NCBI GenBank assembly: GCA_019635755.1
Contig: JAHBYW010000010.1
Span: forward strand, 18,487-82,486
Direction: 5' to 3'
DNA from: Rhizobiaceae bacterium
GTDB taxonomy: Bacteria > Pseudomonadota > Alphaproteobacteria > Rhizobiales > Rhizobiaceae
DNA length: 64,000 bases
Positions 1-8,321 of this stretch are shown piece after piece. A program made the position numbers and the translations under genes. The first letter of the stretch is position 1. Each line of letters opens with the position of its first letter. The notes under the pieces are model-generated. The model had not been told where the DNA came from. It worked only from the letters and a program-made list of their open reading frames with translations, and did not search any database.

Positions 1-142
1 TGACCTTGCGCGCGGCACGCCCCTCCGCATGCACCGACGACGGGTTCGCGTCGACATCCAGCGCCGCCAGCATCGCGGCGCGCGCCTCGGGCAGCAGCGG
101 AGCGCTGGCGTTCCAGTCGAGATAGGCACGCGGACCGGTCAT
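1..142 (-). CDS. Cysteine desulfurase (NifS/IscS type), N-terminal part, cut by window edge
   Basis: Only the first 47 residues are in the window. They start at an ATG at 142 and read [20 protein letters not shown], followed by a segment with [13 protein letters not shown]. The YLDxNAxxP start and the NPSSxHxxGxxAR block are the conserved N terminus of PLP-dependent cysteine desulfurases, which take sulfur from L-cysteine for Fe-S cluster assembly. In Rhizobiales such a gene commonly heads the suf operon, with a divergent COG2945 alpha/beta hydrolase on the other side, and that hydrolase is present here at 367. The PLP lysine and the catalytic cysteine lie outside the window, so the assignment rests on the N terminus and context. 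Confidence 0.85.
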   Translation of the reverse strand, partial: MTGPRAYLDWNASAPLLPEARAAMLAALDVDANPSSVHAEGRAARKV

Positions 143-267
143 CCGGCTAGATGTCCCATGTTCCAGCTTCTTCGCGGCAGGACGCGTTATTTCCTTGAAT
201 TTCCAAGGCCAGCCGTCCTATTTACGCGCCTTGCCCAAACCGGCGGCCGTGTTGTCTGGCCTGTCAG

Positions 268-284
268 TTTTGAACAGTTCTAAA
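268..284. promoter_or_regulatory. Iron control element (Irr box)
   Basis: The 17-mer TTTTGAACAGTTCTAAA matches the rhizobial ICE/Irr consensus TTTAGAANNNTTCTAAA at 13 of the 14 specified positions. It sits inside a 21-bp near-perfect palindrome (266-286). It lies between the divergent cysteine desulfurase (start 142) and the hydrolase (start 367). The suf operon is a known or predicted target of Irr in Rhizobiales. Which of the two promoters it controls cannot be told from the sequence. Confidence 0.7.
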
Positions 285-366
285 CTAGCTTCTAGCAGCG
301 GTTTCGCCCGCGTCAAGGTCGAAGACCGCGGCCAGGCGGCGCGTCCGCAAGTGGAGTCCCCGATCG

Positions 367-1041
367 ATGCCCGAGGTCATTTTCACCGGTCCCGCAGGCC
401 GTCTCGAAGGTCGCTACCAGCCGTCCAAGGAAAAGAACGCGCCGATCGCCATCGTGCTGCACCCGCATCCGCAGTTCGGCGGGACGATGAACAACAAGAT
501 CGTCTACGACCTCTTCTACATGTTCCAGAAGCGCAATTTCACCACGCTGCGCTTCAATTTCCGCGGCATCGGCCGCAGCCAGGGCGAATTCGACCACGGC
601 ACCGGCGAGCTGTCCGATGCCGCCGCGGCACTGGACTGGGTGCAGTCGCTGCACCCCGATTCCAAGAGCTGCTGGGTCGCCGGCTATTCCTTTGGCGCTT
701 GGATCGGCATGCAGCTGCTGATGCGCCGCCCGGAGATCGAGGGCTTCATCTCGGTCGCACCGCAGCCCAACATCTACGACTTTTCGTTCCTGGCGCCTTG
801 CCCGTCGTCCGGCCTGATCATCCACGGCGATGCCGACAAGGTCGCGCCGCCGAAGGATGTACAGGGGCTGGTCGACAAGCTGCACACGCAGAAGGGCATC
901 ACCATCACCCAGAAGACGCTGTCGGGCGCCAACCACTTCTTCTCCAACGACGTGGAGCTGCTGCTGGACGAGTGCGCCACCTATCTCGACCGGCGGCTGA
1001 AGGGCGAGCTGGCCGATCCGAAGCCCAAGCGGCTGCGCTGA
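367..1041 (+). CDS. Alpha/beta hydrolase, COG2945 type
   Basis: A 224-residue cytoplasmic alpha/beta hydrolase. The nucleophile elbow GYSFG places the catalytic serine at about residue 108. The acid is in HGDAD (about 153-157) and the histidine in GANHFF (about H190). An HPHPxxGG oxyanion-region motif (about 32-39) and the FNFRGIGRSxG block are typical of the COG2945 group. Members are predicted esterases or dienelactone-hydrolase-like enzymes with no firm substrate. It is divergent from the suf-type cysteine desulfurase, with the Irr box between them, an arrangement common in rhizobia. That may link it to iron-sulfur metabolism, but this is inference. Confidence 0.9.
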   Translation: MPEVIFTGPAGRLEGRYQPSKEKNAPIAIVLHPHPQFGGTMNNKIVYDLFYMFQKRNFTTLRFNFRGIGRSQGEFDHGTGELSDAAAALDWVQSLHPDSKSCWVAGYSFGAWIGMQLLMRRPEIEGFISVAPQPNIYDFSFLAPCPSSGLIIHGDADKVAPPKDVQGLVDKLHTQKGITITQKTLSGANHFFSNDVELLLDECATYLDRRLKGELADPKPKRLR

Positions 1042-1045
1042 CGAT

Positions 1046-1570
1046 CTATTCGGGCAGGTCGCCGCGGCCCATCGCGTAGACGTCGCAGGGCAGCGAGGCC
1101 AGCGTGGCGTTGCGCTCGAACCGCATGCCGATCTTCTCCAGCACCCGGCGCGACGGCGCATTGTCGACATGCGAGATGGCGATGAGCCGGTCGCGCACGC
1201 CGGACGTCAGGAACCAGCGCGCCAGCGCGGCGGCGATCTCGGTCGCGTAGCCCCTCCCCTGAAAGGCCGGTGCGATCGTGTAGCCGAGCTCGAACGCGTC
1301 GGCCTCCTCCATGAATGCCACGCCGGCGCGGCCGACAAACAGTCCGTCCTCCCGTCGCAGCATCTTCAGCTTGCCGAAGCCATGTGTCTTGTAGTGCCGC
1401 ATCCAGCCGGCAAGATTCTCCGCGGCAACCTCGCGCGTCCACGGCTCGCCGCCCGGAAGATGGCGCGTCACCTCGGCATGCGCATGCAGGCGCAGCACGT
1501 CGTCCAGATCGGCCTCGGTCCATGGGCGCAGGATCAGGCGCTCGGTGGTCAGGAAATCCCCTGTCGCCAT
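1046..1570 (-). CDS. GNAT family N-acetyltransferase (RimJ/RimL-like)
   Basis: A 174-residue acetyltransferase of the Acetyltransf_3 type. It begins with the TERLILRPW block usual for RimJ/RimL relatives and has the acetyl-CoA loop QGRGYATE at about 104-111. A conserved HxxNxxSxRVLEKxGM segment is near the C terminus. The ATG at 1570 was chosen because it follows a GGAGG-like site and begins the family fold; an upstream in-frame ATG would lie inside anmK. It starts 17 bases after the anmK stop, so the two are probably cotranscribed. The substrate is unknown. Confidence 0.88.
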   Translation of the reverse strand: MATGDFLTTERLILRPWTEADLDDVLRLHAHAEVTRHLPGGEPWTREVAAENLAGWMRHYKTHGFGKLKMLRREDGLFVGRAGVAFMEEADAFELGYTIAPAFQGRGYATEIAAALARWFLTSGVRDRLIAISHVDNAPSRRVLEKIGMRFERNATLASLPCDVYAMGRGDLPE

Positions 1571-1587
1571 GCCCTCGCCTCCTCGGA

Positions 1588-2721
1588 TCAGCCAGCGTCG
1601 GGAGCGGCGAGAACGCCGCCGCTGACCGGCGCCCGGCACCCGGTCGTCGTCGGGAACGTCAGCGGCAGGCCGCGCAGCGACCGCACCGCCAGATAGGCCC
1701 ACGCCTCGGCCTCGGTGGCGTCCCCATCCAGCCCAGCCTCCTCGGCGACGATTACCTCGGCGCCCTGCCGGCGCGCTGCTTCGGCCATGTCGCGGACGAT
1801 CACGCGGTTCTTCCGCCCGCCGCCGCAGACGATCCAGAGGCGTGGCGGCTCCGGCAGGTGCTCGACCGCCTTGAGGATCGCCCTGGCCGACACCGCGGCC
1901 AGCGTGCGCGCGCCGTCGGAGAGTTCCAGCCCGGCCGCCAGATCGAGCGTGAAGTCGCTGCGGTCAAGCGACTTCGGGCCGACGCGGGCGAAGAAAGGAC
2001 TGGCGAGATAACGTTCCACCACCGCGCCGACGACGCCGCCCTCGGACGCGATCGCCCCGCCGGCGTCGTATGGCACGCCGCCCTCGCGCGCCACCCACTG
2101 GTCGATCAGGGCGTTGCCTGGACCGGTGTCGAAGGCGATCGGGTCGCCGTCGCGCGGCACATAGGTGATGTTCGAGATGCCGCCGATGTTGACGAACACG
2201 ACCGGCGCCCTGTCCCGCCACGGCGCACCCAGCGAGCGCGCCAGCGCGGCGTGATAGGCGGGCACCAGCGGCGCCCCCTGGCCGCCATGCGCCATGTCGT
2301 TCGCCCGCATGTCGTAGACCGTGCGGATGCCGGTCCGGCGCACCAGCAGCGGCCCGTCGCCCAGTTGCACGGTCACCCCTGCGCCTGGCCGGTGCAGCAC
2401 CGTCTGGCCGTGGAAGCCGACGAGATCGACGCGTGACCAGTCCGCCGGCTGCTTCGCCAGGAACGCCGCTACGGCTTCCGCGTGGCGAAGCGTGATTTCG
2501 CGCTCCAGATCGGCGAGGTCGCCCGGACGGTCGTCGCGTCGCACGATCGCCTTCGCCGTCTCCAGCCCCGCCTCGATGGCCCGGCGGAAGCCTGCCTCGT
2601 ATGGCACGAAGCCGCTCGGGCCGAAGACGATGTCGTTCGCGCCGTCGGTCCTCAGCAACGCCAGGTCGATGCCGTCCATCGATGTGCCGCTCATCAGCCC
2701 GAGCGCGCAGAGTGCCGCCAT
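1588..2721 (-). CDS. anmK: Anhydro-N-acetylmuramic acid kinase
   Basis: A 377-residue AnmK. The enzyme phosphorylates and opens 1,6-anhydro-MurNAc to MurNAc-6-phosphate in cytoplasmic murein recycling. The N terminus has the family signature GLMSGTSMDGID at about 8-19, the centre has the DTGPGN nucleotide/sugar-binding block, and a VCGGGRKN segment lies towards the C terminus. Length matches the family. It is divergent from tyrS, with 90 bases between the starts, and leads into the downstream GNAT gene. A tyrS-anmK pairing is common in proteobacteria. Confidence 0.96.
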   Translation of the reverse strand: MAALCALGLMSGTSMDGIDLALLRTDGANDIVFGPSGFVPYEAGFRRAIEAGLETAKAIVRRDDRPGDLADLEREITLRHAEAVAAFLAKQPADWSRVDLVGFHGQTVLHRPGAGVTVQLGDGPLLVRRTGIRTVYDMRANDMAHGGQGAPLVPAYHAALARSLGAPWRDRAPVVFVNIGGISNITYVPRDGDPIAFDTGPGNALIDQWVAREGGVPYDAGGAIASEGGVVGAVVERYLASPFFARVGPKSLDRSDFTLDLAAGLELSDGARTLAAVSARAILKAVEHLPEPPRLWIVCGGGRKNRVIVRDMAEAARRQGAEVIVAEEAGLDGDATEAEAWAYLAVRSLRGLPLTFPTTTGCRAPVSGGVLAAPDAG

Positions 2722-2811
2722 GCCTCACCGTCCTTGTGATTCCGCCGATGCGGATGCTAAAGGCGCGCGGGCCGCGCTGCCAGCCGGCCGAACCTGTTCC
2801 GGAACACCGCC

Positions 2812-4062
2812 ATGACCGCCTTCAAGTCCGACTTCCTGCGCACCATGAGCGAGCGCGGCTTCATCCACCAGACCTCGGATGACGCCGGCCTCGACAAGCT
2901 CTTCGCGACGGAGACGGTCACCGCCTATATCGGCTTCGACGCGACGGCGAAGTCGCTGCACGCCGGCTCGCTCATCCAGATCATGATGCTGCACTGGATG
3001 CAGAAGACCGGCCACCGGCCGATCGCGCTGATGGGCGGCGGCACGACGATGATCGGCGACCCCTCGTTCAAGGACGAGGCCCGCAAGCTGCTCACGCCCG
3101 CCGACATCGACGCCAATCTCGTCGGCATCAAGTGCAACTTCTCCAACTATCTGAGCTTCGGCGACGGCCAACGCGACGCGATCATGGTCAACAACGCCGA
3201 CTGGCTGATGGAGATCAACTACGTCAATTTCCTGCGCGATGTCGGGCGCCACTTCTCGGTCAACCGCATGCTGTCCTTCGACTCCGTGAAGCTCAGGCTG
3301 GATCGCGAGCAGTCGCTGTCGTTCCTGGAATTCAACTACATGATCCTGCAGGCCTATGATTTCGTGGAGCTCCACAAGCGCTACGGCTGCGTGCTGCAGA
3401 TGGGCGGCTCGGACCAATGGGGCAACATCGTCAGCGGCATCGACCTCGGCCGGCGCATGATGGACGCCTCGCTCTACGCACTGACCACGCCGCTGCTCAC
3501 CACCGCGTCGGGCGGCAAGATGGGCAAGACGGCGTCGGGCGCGGTCTGGCTCGATCCGGAGATGATGAGCCCTTACGAGTTCTGGCAGTACTGGCGCAAT
3601 ACCGAGGATGCCGACGTCGGCCGTTTCCTGAAGCTCTATACCACGCTGCCGATGGACGAGGTGGCGCGCCTGGCGACCCTCGGCGGAGCCGAGATCAACG
3701 ACGCCAAGAAGGTGCTGGCGACCGAGATCACCGCCATGCTGCACGGCCGCGCGGCGGCGGAGACGGCGGCCGAGACGGCACGCAAGACGTTCGAGGAGGG
3801 CGCGCTGTCCGAGGACCTGCCGACGGTCCAGGTTCCGGCGGGCGAACTTGCCGCCGGCATCGGCCTTTTGACGTTGCTGGTCCGCGCCGGCCTTGCGGCG
3901 TCGAATGGCGAAGCGCGCCGACACGTGCAGGGCGGCGCCGTGCGCGTCAACGACCAGCCGGTGTCCAATGAGCGAATGGTGGTGATGTCATCTGCAACGG
4001 CCCATGGCCCGCTGAAGCTGTCCGTCGGCAAGAAGAAGCACGTGCTCGTGCGCGCTGTCTGA
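2812..4062 (+). CDS. tyrS: Tyrosyl-tRNA synthetase
   Basis: A 416-residue class I aminoacyl-tRNA synthetase that charges tRNA-Tyr. The HIGH-equivalent HAGS is at about 50-53 and the KMSKS-equivalent KMGKT at about 236-240. The MGGSDQWGN tyrosine/ATP-site block is at about 197-205. The C-terminal 60 residues form an S4 RNA-binding domain with the usual linker. Its stop codon directly abuts the stop codon of the convergent AsmA-like gene (4060-4062 and 4063-4065), so there is no intergenic space for a separate terminator. Confidence 0.98.
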   Translation: MTAFKSDFLRTMSERGFIHQTSDDAGLDKLFATETVTAYIGFDATAKSLHAGSLIQIMMLHWMQKTGHRPIALMGGGTTMIGDPSFKDEARKLLTPADIDANLVGIKCNFSNYLSFGDGQRDAIMVNNADWLMEINYVNFLRDVGRHFSVNRMLSFDSVKLRLDREQSLSFLEFNYMILQAYDFVELHKRYGCVLQMGGSDQWGNIVSGIDLGRRMMDASLYALTTPLLTTASGGKMGKTASGAVWLDPEMMSPYEFWQYWRNTEDADVGRFLKLYTTLPMDEVARLATLGGAEINDAKKVLATEITAMLHGRAAAETAAETARKTFEEGALSEDLPTVQVPAGELAAGIGLLTLLVRAGLAASNGEARRHVQGGAVRVNDQPVSNERMVVMSSATAHGPLKLSVGKKKHVLVRAV

Positions 4063-7000
4063 TCAGCGGAACTCGAAGATCGAGCGGAAGATGCCCGGCG
4101 CGATGATCGACAGCGGGTTGATCTGGAGGTCGGGGTCGGACGACCTGCCGTGCAGGCGGTAAGTCACGCCGATCAGCCCCCGGTCGCGCCCGTTGCCCAG
4201 GATGATGCCCACCAGCGGGATTTCGCCGAAGATGCGGTTGATGCCGTAGGCCGGCATGAACGTGCCGGTCATGTTGATGTTGCTGTTCCTGTCGTAGAGC
4301 GTGCCCTGGAACGTCGAGCCGATCAGCGGCCCGCGCAGCACGCCGCGCTCCAGGGCCAGCGACCCGTCGCCCTTTTCCAGCAGCGCGTAGCCCCGCTCGA
4401 ACTTGACGCGAGTGGTGTCGATGTCGCTGCGCACCGCCTCGCTCAGGCTCCGCTGGTCGCCCGGCGGCCGGCTCGACACGATCGACGCCAGCTTCGGCTC
4501 GTTGACCACCCAGAAGTCGCGCGCATCGATCTGGCCCTTCATCGTTCCGCCGGCATTGCCCTCCAGCGCGAAGCGGATCTGGCCGCCCTCCATGTGCGCG
4601 TAGATGTCGAGGAAGCGCAGCACCGCGCCGGCGTCGGTCGACTCCATCGCCAGCCGGCGGCGATTGTCCTCGGTCCGGTCGTTCAGCACCACCGGCGCAC
4701 CGCCCGGCGTCGTCGCCGACACTTCCAGCCGGTCCAGCCGCGACCCGGCTCCGCGATAGATGAGATTCACGCCGACCAGCTTTTCGCCGTGGAACCCCGT
4801 CAGGCTGGCGACCTGCGCGTCGACGCTGACCGGCGTCGAGCCCGTCGCCGAGGTCGCCGCCTCGGAATCCTCCATGATCTGCGTGACGATGGAGCGGACG
4901 TCGAGCGACTTGCCCCGGATGGTCACCTTGAGCGTCTTGCCGCTGCGGTCGATCGACAGGCCGGCATTGTCGTCGCGGTTGAGCTGGACGGACGAGAAGT
5001 TGGCCGCCGTCAGCGACCCCTTGTTCAGCGTGACGTTGCCGTCGATCGCGAAGGACTTTCCGCGCAGCTTGAGGTCCGACAATCTGGCCGCGTCGCCGTC
5101 GGTCACAAGGTCGAAGCTGATCGCGCCTGCGATTCCCGGGCCCTTTGTCCAGCCCACCCAGGGCAAGGTCAGCGTCGCCGCGGACAGATCGGCGGAGACC
5201 GAGCGCCGTCCTTTCTCGCCCATGTCGAGGGTGACGCGGACGGGACCGGAGAGGAGGTCGCCGAGCCCGGGCACGAATTCCTCGCGGGCCTTGTCGTCCA
5301 GCGTCACCACCACGGTCTGCTGGCGCGGCGTCTTGCTGCTGCCGAGCGGCTGCAGCAGCGCGAGTTCGGCCGGCGCTCCATTCAGTTTCGCCTTGGCGGT
5401 GATGACGGCCTTGTCGGGATCGACGACGATCGTGCCGTTCCCGTCAGAGAACATCTGGCCGTCGATCGGCTTGGCGAGCGTCAGGTTCGTGTAGTCCAGC
5501 GACACGAGCCAATCGAGGTCGGCCAGCTTCAGGCCGCCGGAGATCGGCACCTGGGTTTTGACGTGCCCTTTCACCTGGCCGGAGAAATCCGGAGCCGACA
5601 GGCCGAGATCCTCCAGCGCGTTGATCGGTTCTGCCGAGGCGAGTTCGGCGATCGACTGCGCCTTGCCGGCAATGTCGATGTCTAGGTCGCCGGCCACGAC
5701 CGGCCGGTTGGCGCCGACGATGGTGAGCCGGCCGTTGCCAATGGTGACGGCGTCGCCCGAGGACATGTAGGCCGTGCCGGCGGAGAGGGTCACGTCGACG
5801 TCGTTGCCCTTGAACTCGACGATACCCATGGCGTCGCGCACCGGCGGTATCTCGCCCGTGACGTCGAAACGGGCGCCCGCCAGCTCGAAGCGCCCGAACA
5901 CCTCGTCGTGGCTGAGCGGCACGCCGTTGCCCATGCGCCCCGGTGGCACGGAGTAGCGGATGCTGCTGTTGCGGATCGACCCGCCGAACAGGTTGGTCAG
6001 CGCCCAGCGCCGCGCGCCGGGGGCCGCGTAGTAGGGCCAGAGCTGCTTGACGTGCTGCACCGGCATCTCGGTCACGTCCGCCGCGAATGTGATGCCGGGC
6101 GCCTGGCCGGCCTCGAAATCGACCCGCGCCGTGGCCGCCATCTCGCCGCCCTCGGTGCGAAGGCCGACCTCGTCCAGCGAGACGACCAGACCTTCCGGGT
6201 CGAACGTGCCGGCGATGCGCGCCACGAAGTCCAGCGCCGGCTCCGTCGAATCGGACGGCGCCGCGACCGATCCGTCGCTGATCAGTTCGAGACGGTAGCT
6301 CCCGGCGCGACCCTCGGCCGGCGCGCGCGGGCCGATCGCCCCGTGGAAGTCGAAGCTCGATCCGCCGCTGACGAAGAGCGCGCGCTCGATGTCGGCGCTC
6401 GACCGGCCGCCCGCAAGGGCGACGAGCACGTCCAGCGTACCCTCGATGGAATCCTCGCGGTCGAGCCAGACGCGCGACGACCCGACCTTCAGGCTGAGCG
6501 CCAGCGAGCCGGCCTGCCCTTCCGCCCCCTCGCCGCCCTCGACGGCGATGGAGACGGCCCCGAAACGGTCGGAACGATCGTCCGGGGCCGGCTCGTCCTG
6601 AGGCGCGCTGGCGCCGGCCTGCAGCGCCAGCGTCTCGATTCGGCCCGCTGCGTCGCGCCCGGCGGACCCCTCCAGGGTCAGCGTTCGCCCGTTGACCTCG
6701 GCGGTGAAGGAAACGCTGGCGGCATCGCTGTCGACATCGAACGCGGCATCGTCGATGCGCGCTGTGGACACACGGCCACCGGGCGGCAGCGTGATGTCGA
6801 GGCCGCTTAGCCGGATGGATCGCGAGCCGTCCTCGTCGACCATCGCGAAGACCTGGCGCAGCGTATCGAACGTCACCGCGGCGATGCGGTCGGCATCGAT
6901 CAGCCCCTCCGCGTTGCGCAGCGCCGCCGACCAGTCCTGGCCGCCCCCCTCGGGCAGCGCCGCCACCGACAGGCGCGCGTCCCGCAGGCCGATGCTGCTG

Positions 7001-7452
7001 AACTCCACGTCGCCGCCCAGCAGGGGAATGATCTCGACGCCGAAATCGAGCGCCGCGGCCTCCAGCACAGGTTCGCCGGTCGCCCGGTCGACCAGCCTGA
7101 TCTCGTCGATCGCGACGGAGAGCAGCCCGGAGCCGCCCACACGCACGCGTGCGGGGCCGAGCGTCGCGTCGACGTCGAGGCCCAGGAGCTCGTGGATGGC
7201 CGCTTCGGCGCGCTCGTGAACGCGCTCGGTGCTGATGCCGTAGACGCCGACGAAATAGAGCGCGAGCCCGGCCAGCGCGACCAGGGCCGCCAGAACGCCC
7301 GCCGCGGCCGCTCCGATGCGGAGCAGCCGGCTCCGGCGGCGCGTGCCGCGGATCAGGTAGCGGTGCGCGAGCGCGGAAGGAAACGTCTCGAAGCCGGTGA
7401 CGTCGCCGCGCCGGAAGCGTATCTTGTGGTGTTTCTCGACGGTCTGGTCCAA
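4063..7452 (-). CDS. AsmA/YhdP-like envelope protein (DUF3971 and AsmA C-terminal)
   Basis: An 1129-residue protein with a cytoplasmic basic N terminus, one membrane anchor at about 46-69 and a very long periplasmic part of repeated beta-rich segments. The region around LWPYYAAPGARRWALTNL and the C-terminal MTGTFMPAYGINRIFGEIPL block are characteristic of the YhdP/DUF3971-AsmA group, which is thought to form bridges for phospholipid traffic between the inner and outer membranes. The first codon taken is TTG at 7452, because no in-frame ATG lies close upstream and the segment before the anchor is only 45 residues; this start is uncertain. It is divergent from the peroxiredoxin gene. Confidence 0.88.
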   Translation of the reverse strand: MDQTVEKHHKIRFRRGDVTGFETFPSALAHRYLIRGTRRRSRLLRIGAAAAGVLAALVALAGLALYFVGVYGISTERVHERAEAAIHELLGLDVDATLGPARVRVGGSGLLSVAIDEIRLVDRATGEPVLEAAALDFGVEIIPLLGGDVEFSSIGLRDARLSVAALPEGGGQDWSAALRNAEGLIDADRIAAVTFDTLRQVFAMVDEDGSRSIRLSGLDITLPPGGRVSTARIDDAAFDVDSDAASVSFTAEVNGRTLTLEGSAGRDAAGRIETLALQAGASAPQDEPAPDDRSDRFGAVSIAVEGGEGAEGQAGSLALSLKVGSSRVWLDREDSIEGTLDVLVALAGGRSSADIERALFVSGGSSFDFHGAIGPRAPAEGRAGSYRLELISDGSVAAPSDSTEPALDFVARIAGTFDPEGLVVSLDEVGLRTEGGEMAATARVDFEAGQAPGITFAADVTEMPVQHVKQLWPYYAAPGARRWALTNLFGGSIRNSSIRYSVPPGRMGNGVPLSHDEVFGRFELAGARFDVTGEIPPVRDAMGIVEFKGNDVDVTLSAGTAYMSSGDAVTIGNGRLTIVGANRPVVAGDLDIDIAGKAQSIAELASAEPINALEDLGLSAPDFSGQVKGHVKTQVPISGGLKLADLDWLVSLDYTNLTLAKPIDGQMFSDGNGTIVVDPDKAVITAKAKLNGAPAELALLQPLGSSKTPRQQTVVVTLDDKAREEFVPGLGDLLSGPVRVTLDMGEKGRRSVSADLSAATLTLPWVGWTKGPGIAGAISFDLVTDGDAARLSDLKLRGKSFAIDGNVTLNKGSLTAANFSSVQLNRDDNAGLSIDRSGKTLKVTIRGKSLDVRSIVTQIMEDSEAATSATGSTPVSVDAQVASLTGFHGEKLVGVNLIYRGAGSRLDRLEVSATTPGGAPVVLNDRTEDNRRRLAMESTDAGAVLRFLDIYAHMEGGQIRFALEGNAGGTMKGQIDARDFWVVNEPKLASIVSSRPPGDQRSLSEAVRSDIDTTRVKFERGYALLEKGDGSLALERGVLRGPLIGSTFQGTLYDRNSNINMTGTFMPAYGINRIFGEIPLVGIILGNGRDRGLIGVTYRLHGRSSDPDLQINPLSIIAPGIFRSIFEFR

Positions 7453-7548
7453 GTCGCTTCGGTTGTCCCGGTGGTCCGCCGCGATGGACGAATCCCTTGT
7501 TTTTACTATATCCCGCCGTCCAGCGCGTTAACCAAAAAGTTCCAGCCC

Positions 7549-8037
7549 ATGGCCACGCCCGCAATCGGTCGGAAAGCACCCAGGCTCACCTTGCCGGACG
7601 GCCGCACCCTCTCGGATCTCGCTGGGTCGCCGGTCGTGATCTTCTTCTATCCGCAGGACGACACGGAGACCTGCACCATGGAAGCGACCGACTTCTCGTC
7701 GCTAAGCGCCGAATTTGGCAAGCTTGGGGCAGTCGTCATCGGCGTCTCGCCCGATTCGGCTGACAGTCATGCGAAGTTCGCGCGCAAATACGGGCTCGAC
7801 CTCCTGCTCGTGGCCGACACCGAGCTGAAGGCGGCGAAGGCCTACGGCGTGTGGGGCGACAAGGTGCTGTTCGGCCGCGCATACAAGGGCATCATCCGCA
7901 CGACCTTCCTGGTCGATCCGGCCGGCCGCGTCGCCCGAATCTGGAGCAAGGTACGCGTCAAGAATCATGCCGCGGACGTCCTCGCCGCGGCGGCGGAAAT
8001 CACCCCGGGTGGAACCGCAGTCCGGCGCGCGCGTTGA
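7549..8037 (+). CDS. Peroxiredoxin of the Bcp/PrxQ type, single cysteine
   Basis: A 162-residue cytosolic thiol peroxidase that reduces hydrogen peroxide and organic peroxides. The family hallmark FYPQDDTETCTMEATDF carries the peroxidatic cysteine at residue 42. In E. coli Bcp the resolving cysteine is five residues later; here that position is threonine and no other cysteine exists in the protein, so it must work as a 1-Cys enzyme resolved by an external thiol. The WGDK and TTFLVDPAGRV blocks are also typical. The ATG at 7549 begins the domain; the frame is open further upstream but overlaps the divergent gene. Confidence 0.93.
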   Translation: MATPAIGRKAPRLTLPDGRTLSDLAGSPVVIFFYPQDDTETCTMEATDFSSLSAEFGKLGAVVIGVSPDSADSHAKFARKYGLDLLLVADTELKAAKAYGVWGDKVLFGRAYKGIIRTTFLVDPAGRVARIWSKVRVKNHAADVLAAAAEITPGGTAVRRAR

Positions 8038-8069
8038 TGCGCCGAAGGTTCTTGCTTGAGGAGACGATC

Positions 8070-8147
8070 ATGCTTCGTGGAGTGCTTCTGTGGATGCTGG
8101 GCATCCCGATCCCGATCATCATTCTGCTTCTGCTTTTCCTCGACTGA
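8070..8147 (+). CDS. 25-residue hydrophobic membrane peptide
   Basis: A short frame encoding MLRGVLLWMLGIPIPIIILL plus five more residues ending in FLD. A strong TTGAGGAG site lies 6-8 bases before the ATG. The peptide is one transmembrane helix with a GIPIP kink. Very similar tiny frames are known to me from other Rhizobiales, without a function. It starts 32 bases after the peroxiredoxin stop and ends 53 bases before an intrinsic terminator, so it is probably the last gene of the peroxiredoxin transcript. Function unknown. Confidence 0.65.
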   Translation: MLRGVLLWMLGIPIPIIILLLLFLD

Positions 8148-8200
8148 TCGCGCATTCGGACGAGTCGCGATCGTCGATCACGATACGGTTTCCCTGCCCC

Positions 8201-8233
8201 AAGAGCCCGCCGCTTCCCGCGGCGGGCTCTTTT
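8201..8233 (+). terminator. Intrinsic terminator
   Basis: An 11-bp perfect GC-rich stem, GAGCCCGCCGC paired with GCGGCGGGCTC, has a 5-base loop and is followed by TTTT. It lies just after the small membrane peptide and ends the peroxiredoxin transcript. Confidence 0.88.
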
Positions 8234-8321
8234 GTTTGCGCAGATCGGCTTCTCACCGACCGCCCGGGATGACGCTTTGTTAACCCTAACGATGTGTAAT
8301 CGCATCGTCCCTGGTCCCTGT

